A DNA stretch of 64,000 nucleotides from Nitrosomonas sp. (GCA_019745325.1 JAIETK010000019.1:1-64000), one strand, 5' to 3'; counted from the first letter of the stretch, positions 8,615 to 19,649 are shown. Made by a program: numbers and translations. Notes: generated by a model not told the origin, from the letters alone.

Positions 8615-11600
8615 TCAATCCGCATACAAAATCCGGTCGTTGTTGATCTGAGCGATTTCCATTACCCTGGAAATAATCTGATTACGCTTGGATATCAAAT
8701 CCGGCAATGCCTGAAATGCTTCCGATAATAGGATTTGCTGGATTTCCGCTTTCAATTTGTTGCGAGCCGGTGTGCTTTCCCAAAAACTGGCCAGTTTTAA
8801 CTCTCGTTCGACCACTAGATAAATTTGCTGCGTTAAATCGACCAATGCCGCAATTCGATCATCAGTTCCCCGGTTGAAGTAATCCGAGCGTTGTTCCCAC
8901 GTACCTAATTCGCTTTGAAGCATGCGGAAGAATGGCATTTGCTTTTTCTTGTGCAGGCCGTAGGTCGGCGCATTTTCCGCTGCAACGATGCGCTTGCGCA
9001 ATTTTTCCAGCTCTTCGTAGATTTTCTGCCAGTTATCCTGGAATGCTTGCAATATATTCGCCAATGCTTCAGAAAACGAGGCTTGCAGCTCCGGATCGTC
9101 GCTCAACTCTATTTCCAGGTGGTGGCGAATGGCGTGTTCTACTTCGGCAGCCTTGGTCTTGGTGCGTGTGCGTTTGGCAATGCTGCGCTCGAAATCCTCG
9201 TCGAGAATCGAAATCGGTTTGATTGCCGTTTCGATATCTTTGGAGGTTAGATACTGATCGGTCATTGCCCGAAGCTTCGGCGGAATACCCGTCATACTCA
9301 TGCGCTGGTCGTTCAGATGCCGTCCGGCCAGTATGTTGATCTCGGTCAGTGCGTTGTAGGTTTTCAGGTAATCCAGGGCTTCCTTGGCGGGAAATACTAG
9401 ATCCAGGCTGCGCGTCAGCTTCTTGTAAGCCAGCAAGAACTCGAAGCGGATGTCTTCGTCGTAGAACAAATCGAAGAATGCATCGTGATCGTTGAAGCCG
9501 GTCAGGCCATGTTTTTCCAGCAGCGACATGATGGCGGCGAAATCGGCTTGCAATGCGCGCAGTTCATCCTCGGGGAAGTTCAGGCAATCGGCCACTTCCT
9601 TTTGTTCACGTTCGTCATAGTTGCCGATGGCTTTCTTCAGGTGGTGGCCGATGCCGGCGTAATCGACGATAAAGCCTTTTTCCTTGGCTGCGCCTGCCAC
9701 CCGGTTCACCCGTGCAATCGCTTGCAACAGGCTGTGGGCGACGATTACCTTGTCCAGATACATCACCTGCTCGATCGGCGCGTCGAAGCCGGTGAGAAGC
9801 ATATTGTTGACGACCACGATGCCGATCTCGCCGGTGACGCCATCGTCTTCCCTATCAAATGGCAGTTTGAAACTCTTGATGGTGCGCTTGTGGCGGCTGC
9901 TGTCGGTGTATTCCTTGATATGCGGCAAATCGTTGTGGTTGCCGGAGATCACCACGCCGGTCTTGAGTTTCTTCAAACGCGCAAGGTCGAGGTTCAGCGG
10001 GTTGGATTGTTCCAGTGTCTTGATGGCTTCGGTCAGTGCATTATCCAGCGCCGGCTTGTAGCGTACCGCCGCCTCGCGCGAAGTGGCCACTACTTGTGCC
10101 TTGAAACCGTTGGGAAACACATGCGCCAGATAATGCGCCACCATGTCCTTGGCTTTGGCGGCAATGGTGGATTCAGCCTCCAGATACGCGTCGCGCGAAC
10201 CGTAACCGAGAATTTCCAGCCGCTGCTGCAAGTTGTACTCGCTGAACACGTCGGCAAAGGCGGTGTCCATGTTCTTCTGATCCGCCACCTCGGCGTTGTG
10301 GGTGCGGCCTTCGTAGACAATCTCCAGCGTTACGCCGTCCTCGATGGCCTGGCGCATGGTGTATTTGTCGATGTAATCGCCGAATACCGTCTCGGTCTTA
10401 TCGATTGGGGTGCCGGTGTAGCCGATGCGCGCCGCGCGGGGGATGGCCCTGTCCAGATTCGCGCCAAGCAGCGCGTACTGCGAACGATGCGCCTCGTCGG
10501 TCATCACCAGGATGTTCGGACTGTCGTTCAGCTCCGGAAAAATTTCCGACAAATCCGTCTCGCGGAACTTGTGAATCATCGCCATCACCAGATCGGAGGA
10601 ATCGCTGCGCAGCAGTTCCTTGAGCTTGGCGATGCTGTCGGCCACCTTCACCGTGAAGCCGATACTGCCGCCGGTATCGAAGAGCTGCTGTTCCAGTTGC
10701 GTGCGGTCGGTGACAAACACCACCTTCCACTTGGAAAGCTGAGCGTGGCGGTACATCTCGCGCACCATGAACATCATCGTCAGCGACTTGCCCGAACCCT
10801 GGGTGTGCCAGACGATGCCGCTGCGCGCCCGCGGCGTCTTGCCGGTGAGCAGGCGTTGCACCGCCAGCTTCACCGCGCGGAATTGTTGGTAGCGTCCGAC
10901 GATCTTGATGCGCGTGCCTTTGTCCGACTCCGAGAAAATCGTGAAGGTGCGGATAATGTCGAGCAGATTCTGCCGGTCGAGCATACCCGCCACCAGCCGC
11001 TGCTGGTCGTTGGGGCTGCCGCCGCCGTGGGCGAGGTCTTCCACTGTGCGCGGGTAGGGGTCGGACCAGCGGTAGAAATGTTTCTCGATGTGCGTGGTGA
11101 GGGTGCCGAACTTGGCTTCGTTGCGGCAGGTGGCCACCACGAACTGGTTGAAGTAGAACAGCGGCGCGCTGCCTTCGCCCTTGGCGCCGCGCTGTTCGCT
11201 GTAGCGCAGCATCTGCTCGATGGCTTCGGGAATGGGTTCCTTCACTTTGGGCGATTTGCATTCGATCACCACCACCGGCAGACCGTTCAGGAACAGCACG
11301 ATGTCCGGAATAATGTGGTGCTCGGTGCCGAGGATGCGCACCTTGAACTGGCAGATGGCGGTGAAGCGGTTGTTGGCCGGGTGCGTGAAGTCGATGTAGC
11401 GCACCGTCGGGCTTTTCTCGCCGGTTCTGCGATTTTCCGTGACACTGGTGCCTTCCAGCAGCAGATTCAGCACATGGCGGTTGTTTTCCAGCAAATTATT
11501 GCCGGGAAAGCTTGCCGTCAATCGCTTGGCGGCATCCTCGATTTGATCGGCTTCCAACCAATCGTTGATAACCCGCAATTGCGCGCGCAACGCCTTGTCC

Positions 11601-11749
11601 AATACCACTTCGGTGAAATTTTCGCGCCCGCTGTCTTGGGGGATTTGCTTGGCATCGAGATCAAGAATTTCCCAATCCAAACCGCGAAGCTGATCCAGCA
11701 GCGGCTTTTCGACGTGATTGCGTTCGTCGAGCCTGGTCTGTTCGATCAT
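8615..11749 (-). CDS. hsdR: Type I restriction enzyme, R (translocase/nuclease) subunit
   Basis: About 1044 aa from ATG 11749 (an in-frame TTG at 11779 is an alternative). The protein cleaves and translocates unmodified DNA together with HsdM and HsdS. The N-terminal PD-(D/E)XK nuclease shows DIVLFLNGLPVVVIECKSPK (about residues 150-170). The motor has Walker A in HTQGSGKSLTMMFMVREMY (about residue 320), a DEAH-type box in MTDEAHRSQYALLG (about 425) and helicase motif VI in QAIARVNRV (about 680). The long helical C-terminus fits the HsdM-docking part. Intact and full length, so the nuclease could still be made even though hsdM is disrupted. Confidence 0.95.
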   Translation of the reverse strand: MIEQTRLDERNHVEKPLLDQLRGLDWEILDLDAKQIPQDSGRENFTEVVLDKALRAQLRVINDWLEADQIEDAAKRLTASFPGNNLLENNRHVLNLLLEGTSVTENRRTGEKSPTVRYIDFTHPANNRFTAICQFKVRILGTEHHIIPDIVLFLNGLPVVVIECKSPKVKEPIPEAIEQMLRYSEQRGAKGEGSAPLFYFNQFVVATCRNEAKFGTLTTHIEKHFYRWSDPYPRTVEDLAHGGGSPNDQQRLVAGMLDRQNLLDIIRTFTIFSESDKGTRIKIVGRYQQFRAVKLAVQRLLTGKTPRARSGIVWHTQGSGKSLTMMFMVREMYRHAQLSKWKVVFVTDRTQLEQQLFDTGGSIGFTVKVADSIAKLKELLRSDSSDLVMAMIHKFRETDLSEIFPELNDSPNILVMTDEAHRSQYALLGANLDRAIPRAARIGYTGTPIDKTETVFGDYIDKYTMRQAIEDGVTLEIVYEGRTHNAEVADQKNMDTAFADVFSEYNLQQRLEILGYGSRDAYLEAESTIAAKAKDMVAHYLAHVFPNGFKAQVVATSREAAVRYKPALDNALTEAIKTLEQSNPLNLDLARLKKLKTGVVISGNHNDLPHIKEYTDSSRHKRTIKSFKLPFDREDDGVTGEIGIVVVNNMLLTGFDAPIEQVMYLDKVIVAHSLLQAIARVNRVAGAAKEKGFIVDYAGIGHHLKKAIGNYDEREQKEVADCLNFPEDELRALQADFAAIMSLLEKHGLTGFNDHDAFFDLFYDEDIRFEFLLAYKKLTRSLDLVFPAKEALDYLKTYNALTEINILAGRHLNDQRMSMTGIPPKLRAMTDQYLTSKDIETAIKPISILDEDFERSIAKRTRTKTKAAEVEHAIRHHLEIELSDDPELQASFSEALANILQAFQDNWQKIYEELEKLRKRIVAAENAPTYGLHKKKQMPFFRMLQSELGTWEQRSDYFNRGTDDRIAALVDLTQQIYLVVERELKLASFWESTPARNKLKAEIQQILLSEAFQALPDLISKRNQIISRVMEIAQINNDRILYAD

Positions 11750-11785
11750 GTTGATTGCAGGAATCACAGCAGCGGGCAAAGCCTA

Positions 11786-12040
11786 CTAGCGTGCGCTGTC
11801 GAACGCTTCTATCGCCACGCTGACATAACGCGCCGGTTCCCGGCGATGTTCGACAATTTCCCGGTGATTCGCCTCGATGCGTTTTAACACGCCGATTTCG
11901 AAATATTGCTCGCCGCAAAAGTCGCATTCCAGACACGGCACGCCTTCCACGATCAGCAACTGTTCTCCGTGCTGGTGCATATAACGCGCGGTTTTCGCAG
12001 TCAGGTGCTTGTTGCCGCAAAAAGGGCATTGTTCAATCAT
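11786..12040 (-). CDS. YgiT-type zinc-finger protein (MqsA-like antitoxin family)
   Basis: 84 aa with two CxxC pairs (CPFCGNK and CLECDFCGEQYFE), the zinc knuckle of YgiT/MqsA N-terminal-like proteins. It lacks the C-terminal HTH of full MqsA. Its ATG overlaps the stop of the DUF4258 gene by 4 nt, the usual order of a toxin-like DUF4258 gene followed by a YgiT-like partner. Located inside the hsd operon between hsdS and hsdR. Toxin-antitoxin function is inferred from arrangement. Confidence 0.8.
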   Translation of the reverse strand: MIEQCPFCGNKHLTAKTARYMHQHGEQLLIVEGVPCLECDFCGEQYFEIGVLKRIEANHREIVEHRREPARYVSVAIEAFDSAR

Positions 12041-12357
12041 GTCGTACCTCGTTCGTAAGGGTTTTTGAATTTCGGCGGCGCAGGGATGTACACCGTAATA
12101 ATCACCATGTCATCGCCGATGCGGCCGCATATCGCATGCACCGGCTTACCCGCGTCGGTGAAGCCGGCCACCAGGCAACTTTCACCGCGTCCGGTATCGT
12201 CATAATGTTCGATCATCCGCCCGCTCATTATAGCTTGCTCGATTTCATCGAGCGCCAGCCCGTCGTTTTGCCGTTCCCGGTCGCCATGCCGGGAATAGCG
12301 GTAATGTTGCGTTATAACACAATGCTTGATCCAATCAAGGGTCGGCATGGTATCCAT
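12037..12357 (-). CDS. DUF4258 protein, probable toxin partner
   Basis: 106 aa. HYRYSRHGDRERQNDGLALDEIEQAIMSG near the N-terminus and CRIGDDMVIITVYIP-like strand at the end (CGRIGDDMVIITVYIPAPPK) match the DUF4258 family, which has a RelE/BrnT-like small fold and commonly precedes a YgiT-type zinc-finger gene. No catalytic residues can be assigned from sequence alone. The pair may stabilise the restriction operon. Confidence 0.75.
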   Translation of the reverse strand: MDTMPTLDWIKHCVITQHYRYSRHGDRERQNDGLALDEIEQAIMSGRMIEHYDDTGRGESCLVAGFTDAGKPVHAICGRIGDDMVIITVYIPAPPKFKNPYERGTT

Positions 12358-12399
12358 CTTGTTCGATGAAGTGATTGATATACAAAGGATTCTACCAGA

Positions 12400-13647
12400 C
12401 TAACTAGCGGTTTGTGCGAGGAGCGGGGTGGTGCGGCGTTTGCCGGTGAGGAGGTCGTGCATCAATCCAGTCTTTTGATGAACAAGTTTTCTCAAATTTG
12501 CTTTGTCACGTTCAATTTGCTTGTCAGCCGTGTCGAGAAGTTCAGCGATCCGTTCTTGCTCCTTCATCTTCGTCACGACAATGAGCAACTTCGCAACTGT
12601 TGGCAGATTTAGTCCAGCTTTTGCACCTGATTCGTTTAGCTTGTCGATCTGCGAGATACCCACAAACCCGTTAAGAAGGTGGCCAACAAAACGGGGATAA
12701 ACCGCGTGGCAATCTAGTCGTACCAATGCGATATGCTGATTAACATAGGCTTCGCTGAAATCTTTTGAAATTACACCAATGATTCCAAGATCGGCAGTTA
12801 TAGATATCAGAAGGTCGCCTTCGCGTACCGAAGTTCTTTTCCCTTCGGATGACTCTGGTACTTGAACAAAAACCAAATCATCAAGACGGAGATTGATATG
12901 CTCCCGAGTCAAATTTCCGATTCGAAGAAAGATAGCTCCTTCGCTATTGTAGTAGCTGGCCCACCCTCTCGAGCCGCTTGTGATCTGTTTGGCAATTTCA
13001 CCAAGCTGCCGCACATTCCATTCCACCGGAATTCGTCCTAGTGGAGAATCCTTGAAGGCGTGGGTGGCTTCTGAGCGGATGTTGCCGTGTTCGTCGATGC
13101 CCTTGGTGAGCAAGTCCTGCATCAGGCCGGTCTTGATGCGCTGCTGCTTGGCGATGAGCGACTCGGTTTGCTCGATGGCGCGTTCGACTTGGCTAAGCAG
13201 CTTAGCAATTATCTGTTGTTCTAACGGGTCTTCCGGAAAGCGAATAGGCCAACCACTTAACTCGGTGGAGTTGATGGCTTCAAATGTTGAACCTTGCGAC
13301 GCGATACGAAAGTCGGCTTCACGGAAAACCAAACATTTCTCCAACAGACTTGGATCAATTGCTTTTGCAGAAATGGAAGCAAGTCCCCGACCGATCACAT
13401 AGTCGCGGTCGGCAATATTAATTCTCCCAACAGGCGCGCGTACGCTGAAAAGAATTGAATCAGTTTTCGCAACCTTCTTTATTTGCGTGCAATTGAGCTT
13501 TGGCTTTGGGTGGCGCGTAGTAAATTCAGCACACCCTTGAATGAACGGCATGCCTTGCTCTTCCTCGGTGTAGTACTTCGAGTCAGGTGATTGCCCCATG
13601 TTAATGTCGGCAATCTCGGATAGCAGCTTTTCTACCCAACCATTCAT
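12400..13647 (-). CDS. hsdS: Type I restriction enzyme, specificity subunit
   Basis: 415 aa from MNGWVEKLLSEIADIN; the open frame begins at 13755, but the start at 13647 overlaps the preceding hsdM stop by 4 nt (ATGA) and gives a normal N-terminus. Two target-recognition domains (about residues 1-150 and 205-340) are each followed by a helical spacer (LEQQIIAKLLSQVERAIEQT and QERIAELLDTADKQIERDK) that share the repeat 'lIa.qqriKtGLMqDLLTk' / 'lvhqKTGLMHDLLTgk'. This is the classical HsdS layout and defines a bipartite target site, which cannot be read from sequence. Confidence 0.92.
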   Translation of the reverse strand: MNGWVEKLLSEIADINMGQSPDSKYYTEEEQGMPFIQGCAEFTTRHPKPKLNCTQIKKVAKTDSILFSVRAPVGRINIADRDYVIGRGLASISAKAIDPSLLEKCLVFREADFRIASQGSTFEAINSTELSGWPIRFPEDPLEQQIIAKLLSQVERAIEQTESLIAKQQRIKTGLMQDLLTKGIDEHGNIRSEATHAFKDSPLGRIPVEWNVRQLGEIAKQITSGSRGWASYYNSEGAIFLRIGNLTREHINLRLDDLVFVQVPESSEGKRTSVREGDLLISITADLGIIGVISKDFSEAYVNQHIALVRLDCHAVYPRFVGHLLNGFVGISQIDKLNESGAKAGLNLPTVAKLLIVVTKMKEQERIAELLDTADKQIERDKANLRKLVHQKTGLMHDLLTGKRRTTPLLAQTAS

Positions 13648-14763
13648 TCCACTGTTCCCATGTAGCCGAGGCTGGAGAGAGACCTCTTGAGTGAAGCCAG
13701 CGCGTTCTCTCGCTCCGCTTCCAGCGTCTGGCTCGACACCGCATACTTGTCCCAAAGATTCTCGACGAGGGCAAGCAGCGTGCGTTTTTCGGCGTTGAGG
13801 TAGCGCAGCAGTTCCTTATTGGCAAGGTCGTGCAGTTTTTTCAGAATCAGCCGCTTGGCGTCCGCTTCGCTCAACTGGCCGCCAATTTCGGAGAGCAAGG
13901 TGTCAATGCGGGCGAGACGTTTTTCCAATGCAACCTTGTCTTTTTCCAGCGCGCTGCGCTTTTTCTTGTCGTCCTTCAGCGCCGGATTGAGTCCGGTCAT
14001 GGCGGTGATGGCTTGAGCGATGAGTTGGTTCGTCTCGGCCTTGGCCTCGCCGCCGCCGGTGCGCTTGAGCTGCAGTTTAAGCTCCAGTTCGTTCTGTTTG
14101 GTTTTTAGCGCGGTTTTGTGGGTCTTGATGCGGGACTCGATGGCGCTGATACCATCGCGCAGGTCTTCGTATTTTTTGCGCTCGTTTTTGGCGGATGCGG
14201 AAGTGGCGTCGGCGAGGTCGTCGATCAACTCTTTCAGGTATTTCTTGATGGCGGCGGCGGTAAGTCTGGATTCGCTTTCCTCGCCTTCGCTTTCTTCCGG
14301 CTCGTAGCTCGCGCTTTCCGCGGCGGCCTCGATGGCTTCGGCCAGTTCGCCCTGGGCTTGGTTGATCTTGCCCTCCAGCGCTTCGATTTCGCCGGCCTCT
14401 TCCTGGAAAAATCCGGCGATGAGCGCGCTGTCCGGGATCAGGGTGTGGTGCCAGCCGGTGGAGACGACGGTCTTCAAGTCGTAGCGGATCGCTTGCCACC
14501 AGTTGACGAACACGCCCGCGCTCTTGAATTCATCCAGCACGCCCAGCGGCTGGAGCTTTGCTTTGAGCGTGGCGAGCAGTTCGCTACGCACTTCGGGCAG
14601 CTTGCGTCCTTCGCGCAGTTGGGCAAAGTCGTGCTGCGCCACCTGCCACCATTGTTCCACCGTGGTGTGATGGGCAACCAGCTTGGCCTGCAGGTTGGCA
14701 TCGGCCTCCAGCGCGTTCTTGATGGCAGGCTTGGTTTCGATCTCCGGGCGGAAGGCGAAGTAA
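13644..14763 (-). pseudogene. hsdM: Displaced C-terminal part of hsdM
   Basis: The largest start-to-stop frame here (338 aa, ATG at 14660) is the coiled-coil, Glu/Lys-rich C-terminal domain of a long (about 900 aa) HsdM. Translation upstream of that ATG continues in the same frame as YFAFRPEIETKPAIKNALEA and joins the HsdM N-terminal part exactly once 4 bp are removed at 14762-14769. Hence this is not an independent gene but the tail of hsdM put out of frame. It may still be expressed from the internal ATG as a separate polypeptide, giving a split methyltransferase; whether that works is unknown. Confidence 0.82.
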
Positions 14764-16350
<1,587 letters not shown>

Positions 16351-16418
16351 CGGTAGGTGGCGCTAAATTTCGTTTTTGTTTTTTTGCAATGTGTCTGCTT
16401 ACTGATAGTACTCTAACA

Positions 16419-16566
16419 CTAGCAGGCCGTTGAAAAACTACCTGCGTTGCCGCTACGGTGTTAAAAACAAACTCAAAATGCTCATTTATTGCGCATAAAC
16501 TGCGCTTTTTCGCTTGTTTTTGCCTTGTATCGGCTGCCTCGAAAACGTTTTTCAACGGCCTGCTAG
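16419..16566. repeat. 148-bp MITE with 20-bp terminal inverted repeats
   Basis: Left end CTAGCAGGCCGTTGAAAAAC (16419-16438) and right end (16547-16566) are perfect inverted repeats of 20 bp. The inside has no ORF of its own and further short stem potential. The sequence type is a dispersed element I recognise from betaproteobacterial genomes; it has no transposase and no obvious target duplication. Confidence 0.75.
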
Positions 16567-16742
16567 CCCAGGGATTCGATCAGTAACCAGCGATAAGAAA
16601 ATCCGGAATCCCGCCTTGGCTTTCATTCAGGAAATGCCTCATCCCCTTAATCCAAGCATTTTTGCATAGTCGAATTGCGATCACCAGGATAATTCCTGTG
16701 CAGCGATAACTTTGTGCCGATCTGCAGCAGGCTAAAACACCG

Positions 16743-16982
16743 TCATCTTGCGAGGAAATTCAGCACGATCAGCAAAATCGCAAAGAAAACGGTGTAGTAC
16801 GAGAATTTTTGCGCGTCCTTGGCATGGTCTTCTTTCGACGGGAATTTTATGTCCGTAGTCTGCTGGCCATATTTTGTGCGGATAAACTGATAGACGCGGT
16901 CGTAGTTTGAATGCATGTAATGATGGTAGATCATCAATACCAGCGAAACGATCAGGCAGATCCATCCTAATAGCTCGATCAT
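16743..16982 (-). CDS. Small membrane protein, two TM segments
   Basis: 79 aa: an N-terminal TM helix (LLGWICLIVSLVLMIYHHYM), a soluble charged loop, and a C-terminal TM helix (YYTVFFAILLIVLNFLAR). A clear AAAGGA Shine-Dalgarno precedes the ATG. No family recognised. It stands alone between the MITE and an IS scar. Confidence 0.65.
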   Translation of the reverse strand: MIELLGWICLIVSLVLMIYHHYMHSNYDRVYQFIRTKYGQQTTDIKFPSKEDHAKDAQKFSYYTVFFAILLIVLNFLAR

Positions 16983-17297
16983 TATGTGTCCTTTCGTTCA
17001 GGAATTAATATTGTGCCAATCGGGATAGGATACTTTATACAATATTTACAAGCTGTTCGAATACTGTTTTCATAAAGCTTCGAGGAAGTGCAGATTGGTT
17101 TTCACGGTGGAATTCGTTGCGGGATGACGGCGAAAGCCGTGGGAGAGAGGGCAAGAACGGGAGTGAATCATCAATACCGGAATTTTAAGCGATAAGAGCC
17201 GGTTTTTTGCTGGCAGCTTAGGTTTTTGTCATTGCCTAAGCTGCCGTTGCAATATGAAGCAGAAGCAGCAGAATCGATAAAAGCAGCTTAACTGATG
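16983..17297. other. Intergenic region with a strong hairpin
   Basis: No gene seen. GGCAGCTTAGG (17212-17222) and CCTAAGCTGCC (17235-17245) form an 11-bp perfect stem with a 12-nt loop; no T-run follows, so it is more likely a protein-binding or element-end structure than a terminator. Confidence 0.5.
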
Positions 17298-17322
17298 TGT
17301 CCGGTTTTACTTGACCAGGTCA
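17281..17322 (+). mobile_element. IS3-family end scar (left copy)
   Basis: The bases AAGCAGCTTAACTG followed by the 25-bp block at 17298-17322 match the right end of the decayed IS3-type element at 41400-41431: last transposase codons (KAA, stop) then the terminal repeat. Only the end survives here. Confidence 0.65.
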
Positions 17323-17552
17323 AGCTTATTGGGTTTACTGATACAGAACGAGAAATTACCGCTTACCTGATTGCGGGATCAACCAATGCTGATATCGCAC
17401 GGCGCTACGGCTCGAGTGAATATACCGTTGCCAACCAAGTGCAATCGATCTTCCGTAAATTATCCGTGCGTTCGCGCGAGGAATTGGTTCAGAGCTTTAA
17501 ACCAAAGCAATCTAACTGCACGATTCAATATCAATATGAGCAATCAGAATGA
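17295..17552 (+). pseudogene. LuxR-type HTH domain fragment
   Basis: 85 aa. From about residue 13 it is a complete LuxR/GerE DNA-binding domain: FTDTEREITAYLIAGSTNADIARRYGSSEYTVANQVQSIFRKLSV fits the four-helix HTH consensus (TxxExxVxxLxxxGxsNkeIAxxLxxSexTVkxHxxxIxxKLxV). The first 10 residues are translated from the IS end, so the natural N-terminal sensor domain has been cut away. It may be an inactive remnant, or a sensor-free DNA-binding protein driven from the IS end. Next to an AraC gene. Confidence 0.6.
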
Positions 17553-17707
17553 TCTGACAATGCATAGGTAAAATTTGCCATTGTTACTTATTAACCATCT
17601 AGTTATAGTGGAATTGATTTTGTCTCTATGCATTACTTTGATCAAGGAAATGTTCAAGATTATAGAGGTTGAAATCCTATCCTTAATTATTGGACAAGGT
17701 GGAGAAA

Positions 17708-18673
17708 ATGCCTTTAATAAAGTTTTCAACGCAAGATTTTTCACCGAGAGAGCGTGTTAACGCATTTCAAGAAGTTTATGCATCTGTTGCCAATATAGAC
17801 GTTGAGCCATACCAACAACATCCGCCTTTTGCTGAGATGGTTGGCAAGTTGCTTCCGAATGTGGGTGTATACGAAACCATCATCTCACCGCATTCATCAT
17901 GGCGTACACGCGCTCATGTCGCTGCTGAAAACAGTGACAATCTGGCATTGGTTGTACCCATTGATAACACGGCGATTGTTATTCCGAAAAACAAAGAGCC
18001 ACTTCACTGTTTGCCTGGTGAAGCTGTACTGATACCTTCGGATTCAATTCATCAGGCTCTTAACACCCAAACGATGTCCATTGCTGTAATCGTTTTACCG
18101 ACAAAGTTGGTTGCAACCAGGAATGCTGACTATAACAAGCGTTTGATGAAAAAATTCTCTAGCAAGGATACGCCGGAATTACCCTTGCTTGTGGGTTACA
18201 CCAGAATGCTGATGCAAATGAAAGATGACTTGTCGCCCGAACTTGCGGCATTGGCGGCCACACAGATTCATGATTTATTTGTGCTGCTGTGCGGCGCAAA
18301 ACAAGAAGAGGCGGCAATTGCCAAGGATCGTGGCTTGCGCGCAGCAAGGCTCAGAGCGGTAAAACAAGATATCGTGGCGCATATTACCGATAGCGAGTTG
18401 TCCATCAATCAAGTTGCCTTGCGCCAAGGTATATCTCCCCAATATATACGCGCCTTGTTTCACAGCGAGGAAACAACTTTCGCTGATTACGTTACTGGCT
18501 TACGCCTCGATCAAGCTTATCGTTTTCTGTGCAATCCCCTACACCTTGATAAAAGCATCAGCACATTAGCTTTGGATATGGGTTTCAACAATATTTCCTG
18601 GTTCAACCGTATCTTCAAGCAGAGATTCGGGCTGACTCCCACGGAAGTGCGCAATTCTTTGATTAACCGCTAA
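17708..18673 (+). CDS. AraC-family transcriptional regulator
   Basis: 321 aa from ATG 17708, preceded by AAGGTGGAG; in-frame TTG 17690 and GTG 17699 are possible earlier starts. Residues about 20-200 form an AraC-type ligand/oligomerisation domain (LPGEAVLIPSDSIHQ beta-strand region). The C-terminal 100 aa have two HTH motifs: SINQVALRQGISPQYIRALF and the second with SISTLALDMGFNNISWFNRIFKQRFGLTPTEVR, the standard AraC signature. It is the only regulator just upstream of the secreted proteins and Tc toxin on the same strand and is the best candidate to control them; this is inferred from position. Confidence 0.87.
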   Translation: MPLIKFSTQDFSPRERVNAFQEVYASVANIDVEPYQQHPPFAEMVGKLLPNVGVYETIISPHSSWRTRAHVAAENSDNLALVVPIDNTAIVIPKNKEPLHCLPGEAVLIPSDSIHQALNTQTMSIAVIVLPTKLVATRNADYNKRLMKKFSSKDTPELPLLVGYTRMLMQMKDDLSPELAALAATQIHDLFVLLCGAKQEEAAIAKDRGLRAARLRAVKQDIVAHITDSELSINQVALRQGISPQYIRALFHSEETTFADYVTGLRLDQAYRFLCNPLHLDKSISTLALDMGFNNISWFNRIFKQRFGLTPTEVRNSLINR

Positions 18674-18809
18674 GCCGTCTCAAAAGTAGCGTTTAGTACA
18701 AGTAGTGTAGCGTTCAGTAGTAGATCGATTTGCGAAATTAACGTAAAACGATTGCGTAGTCAGCATTACAGAGTCATTTCGTAAATAACATAAAAAATAA
18801 GGAAGAATA

Positions 18810-19649
18810 ATGAATAGGCATTATCTGAATATCAAATATGCAGCAATCATGGGAGCGTTTCTGCTACTCATAGCTGTTGGATTATCAAGCAATGCTTTCG
18901 CAAAAGATCAAGTCACGCAAGCTGAACTGGATGCAGCGGTTGCTGCGCAGGCTACGGTGGATGCTGGACAGAATACGACAATTAACACGCAGCAAAGCAC
19001 AATCGAAACACTGCAAAATTCAGTTACTTCACTAAATAATGCCAATACTGCGCAACAGGCAGCATTGGATAAAGCACAAGCCGATATCAATGCTCTCAGG
19101 GCATTAATTCAAAAATATCATCCTCCTAAAGTTGGCGATCATTACGGCGGTGGTGTCGTGTTTTATGTGGATGAAACAGGTCAACACGGATTGATTGCTT
19201 CATTATCTGATTTGGACGATGGTAGCGGAATACAATGGTATAACGGTGTCAATAAAGTCACTGGTGCAACAGGTGATGGCATTGGGGCAGGAGCAAGTAA
19301 TACTACCATCATTGTCGTTGCTCAAATTAGTGATAATCCAAACGGGAATTTTGCAGCAAAACTTGCTGCTGATTTTAGCGTCCAGGAAGATGGAGTGACA
19401 CCTTGTACAGGTGCTGTCGGTGAAATCTGTTACGGCGATTGGTATCTGCCTTCAAAGTATGAATTAAATCTACTCTATCAACAGAGAGACGTTGTAGGTG
19501 GTTTTACAACTGATGCAAGAGACGGTTTTTATTGGAGTTCTACAGAACAAAGTATTGAGCATGCATGGCTTCATTATTTTTACATTCTCGATCAACCTTA
19601 TGGTACTAAAAACAACACTTTTAAAGTCCGTGCGATCAGGGCCTTTTAA
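18810..19649 (+). CDS. Secreted coiled-coil protein with DUF1566/Lcl-type C-terminal domain
   Basis: 279 aa. AAGGAAG precedes the ATG. Signal peptide of about 32 aa ending ...SSNAFA-KD. Residues 33-95 are an Ala/Gln-rich coiled coil with regular heptads. From about residue 105 (VGDHYGGGVVFYVDETGQHGLIAS) to the end (GDWYLPSKYELNLLYQQ, YWSSTE, VRAIRAF) it is a DUF1566/Lcl-like domain, a C-type-lectin-like fold found on bacterial adhesins. It likely acts as an oligomeric surface or secreted adhesin. It lies between the AraC regulator and another secreted protein. Confidence 0.78.
   Translation: MNRHYLNIKYAAIMGAFLLLIAVGLSSNAFAKDQVTQAELDAAVAAQATVDAGQNTTINTQQSTIETLQNSVTSLNNANTAQQAALDKAQADINALRALIQKYHPPKVGDHYGGGVVFYVDETGQHGLIASLSDLDDGSGIQWYNGVNKVTGATGDGIGAGASNTTIIVVAQISDNPNGNFAAKLAADFSVQEDGVTPCTGAVGEICYGDWYLPSKYELNLLYQQRDVVGGFTTDARDGFYWSSTEQSIEHAWLHYFYILDQPYGTKNNTFKVRAIRAF

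Noticed and set aside
9485..11887. 800-aa open frame on the + strand
   Set aside because: It lies antisense to hsdR and is low-complexity in the usual way of a shadow frame; hsdR has clear motifs.
13644..14660. Independent coiled-coil gene between hsdS and hsdM
   Set aside because: The upstream in-frame sequence joins HsdM after removal of 4 bp, so it is the HsdM tail.
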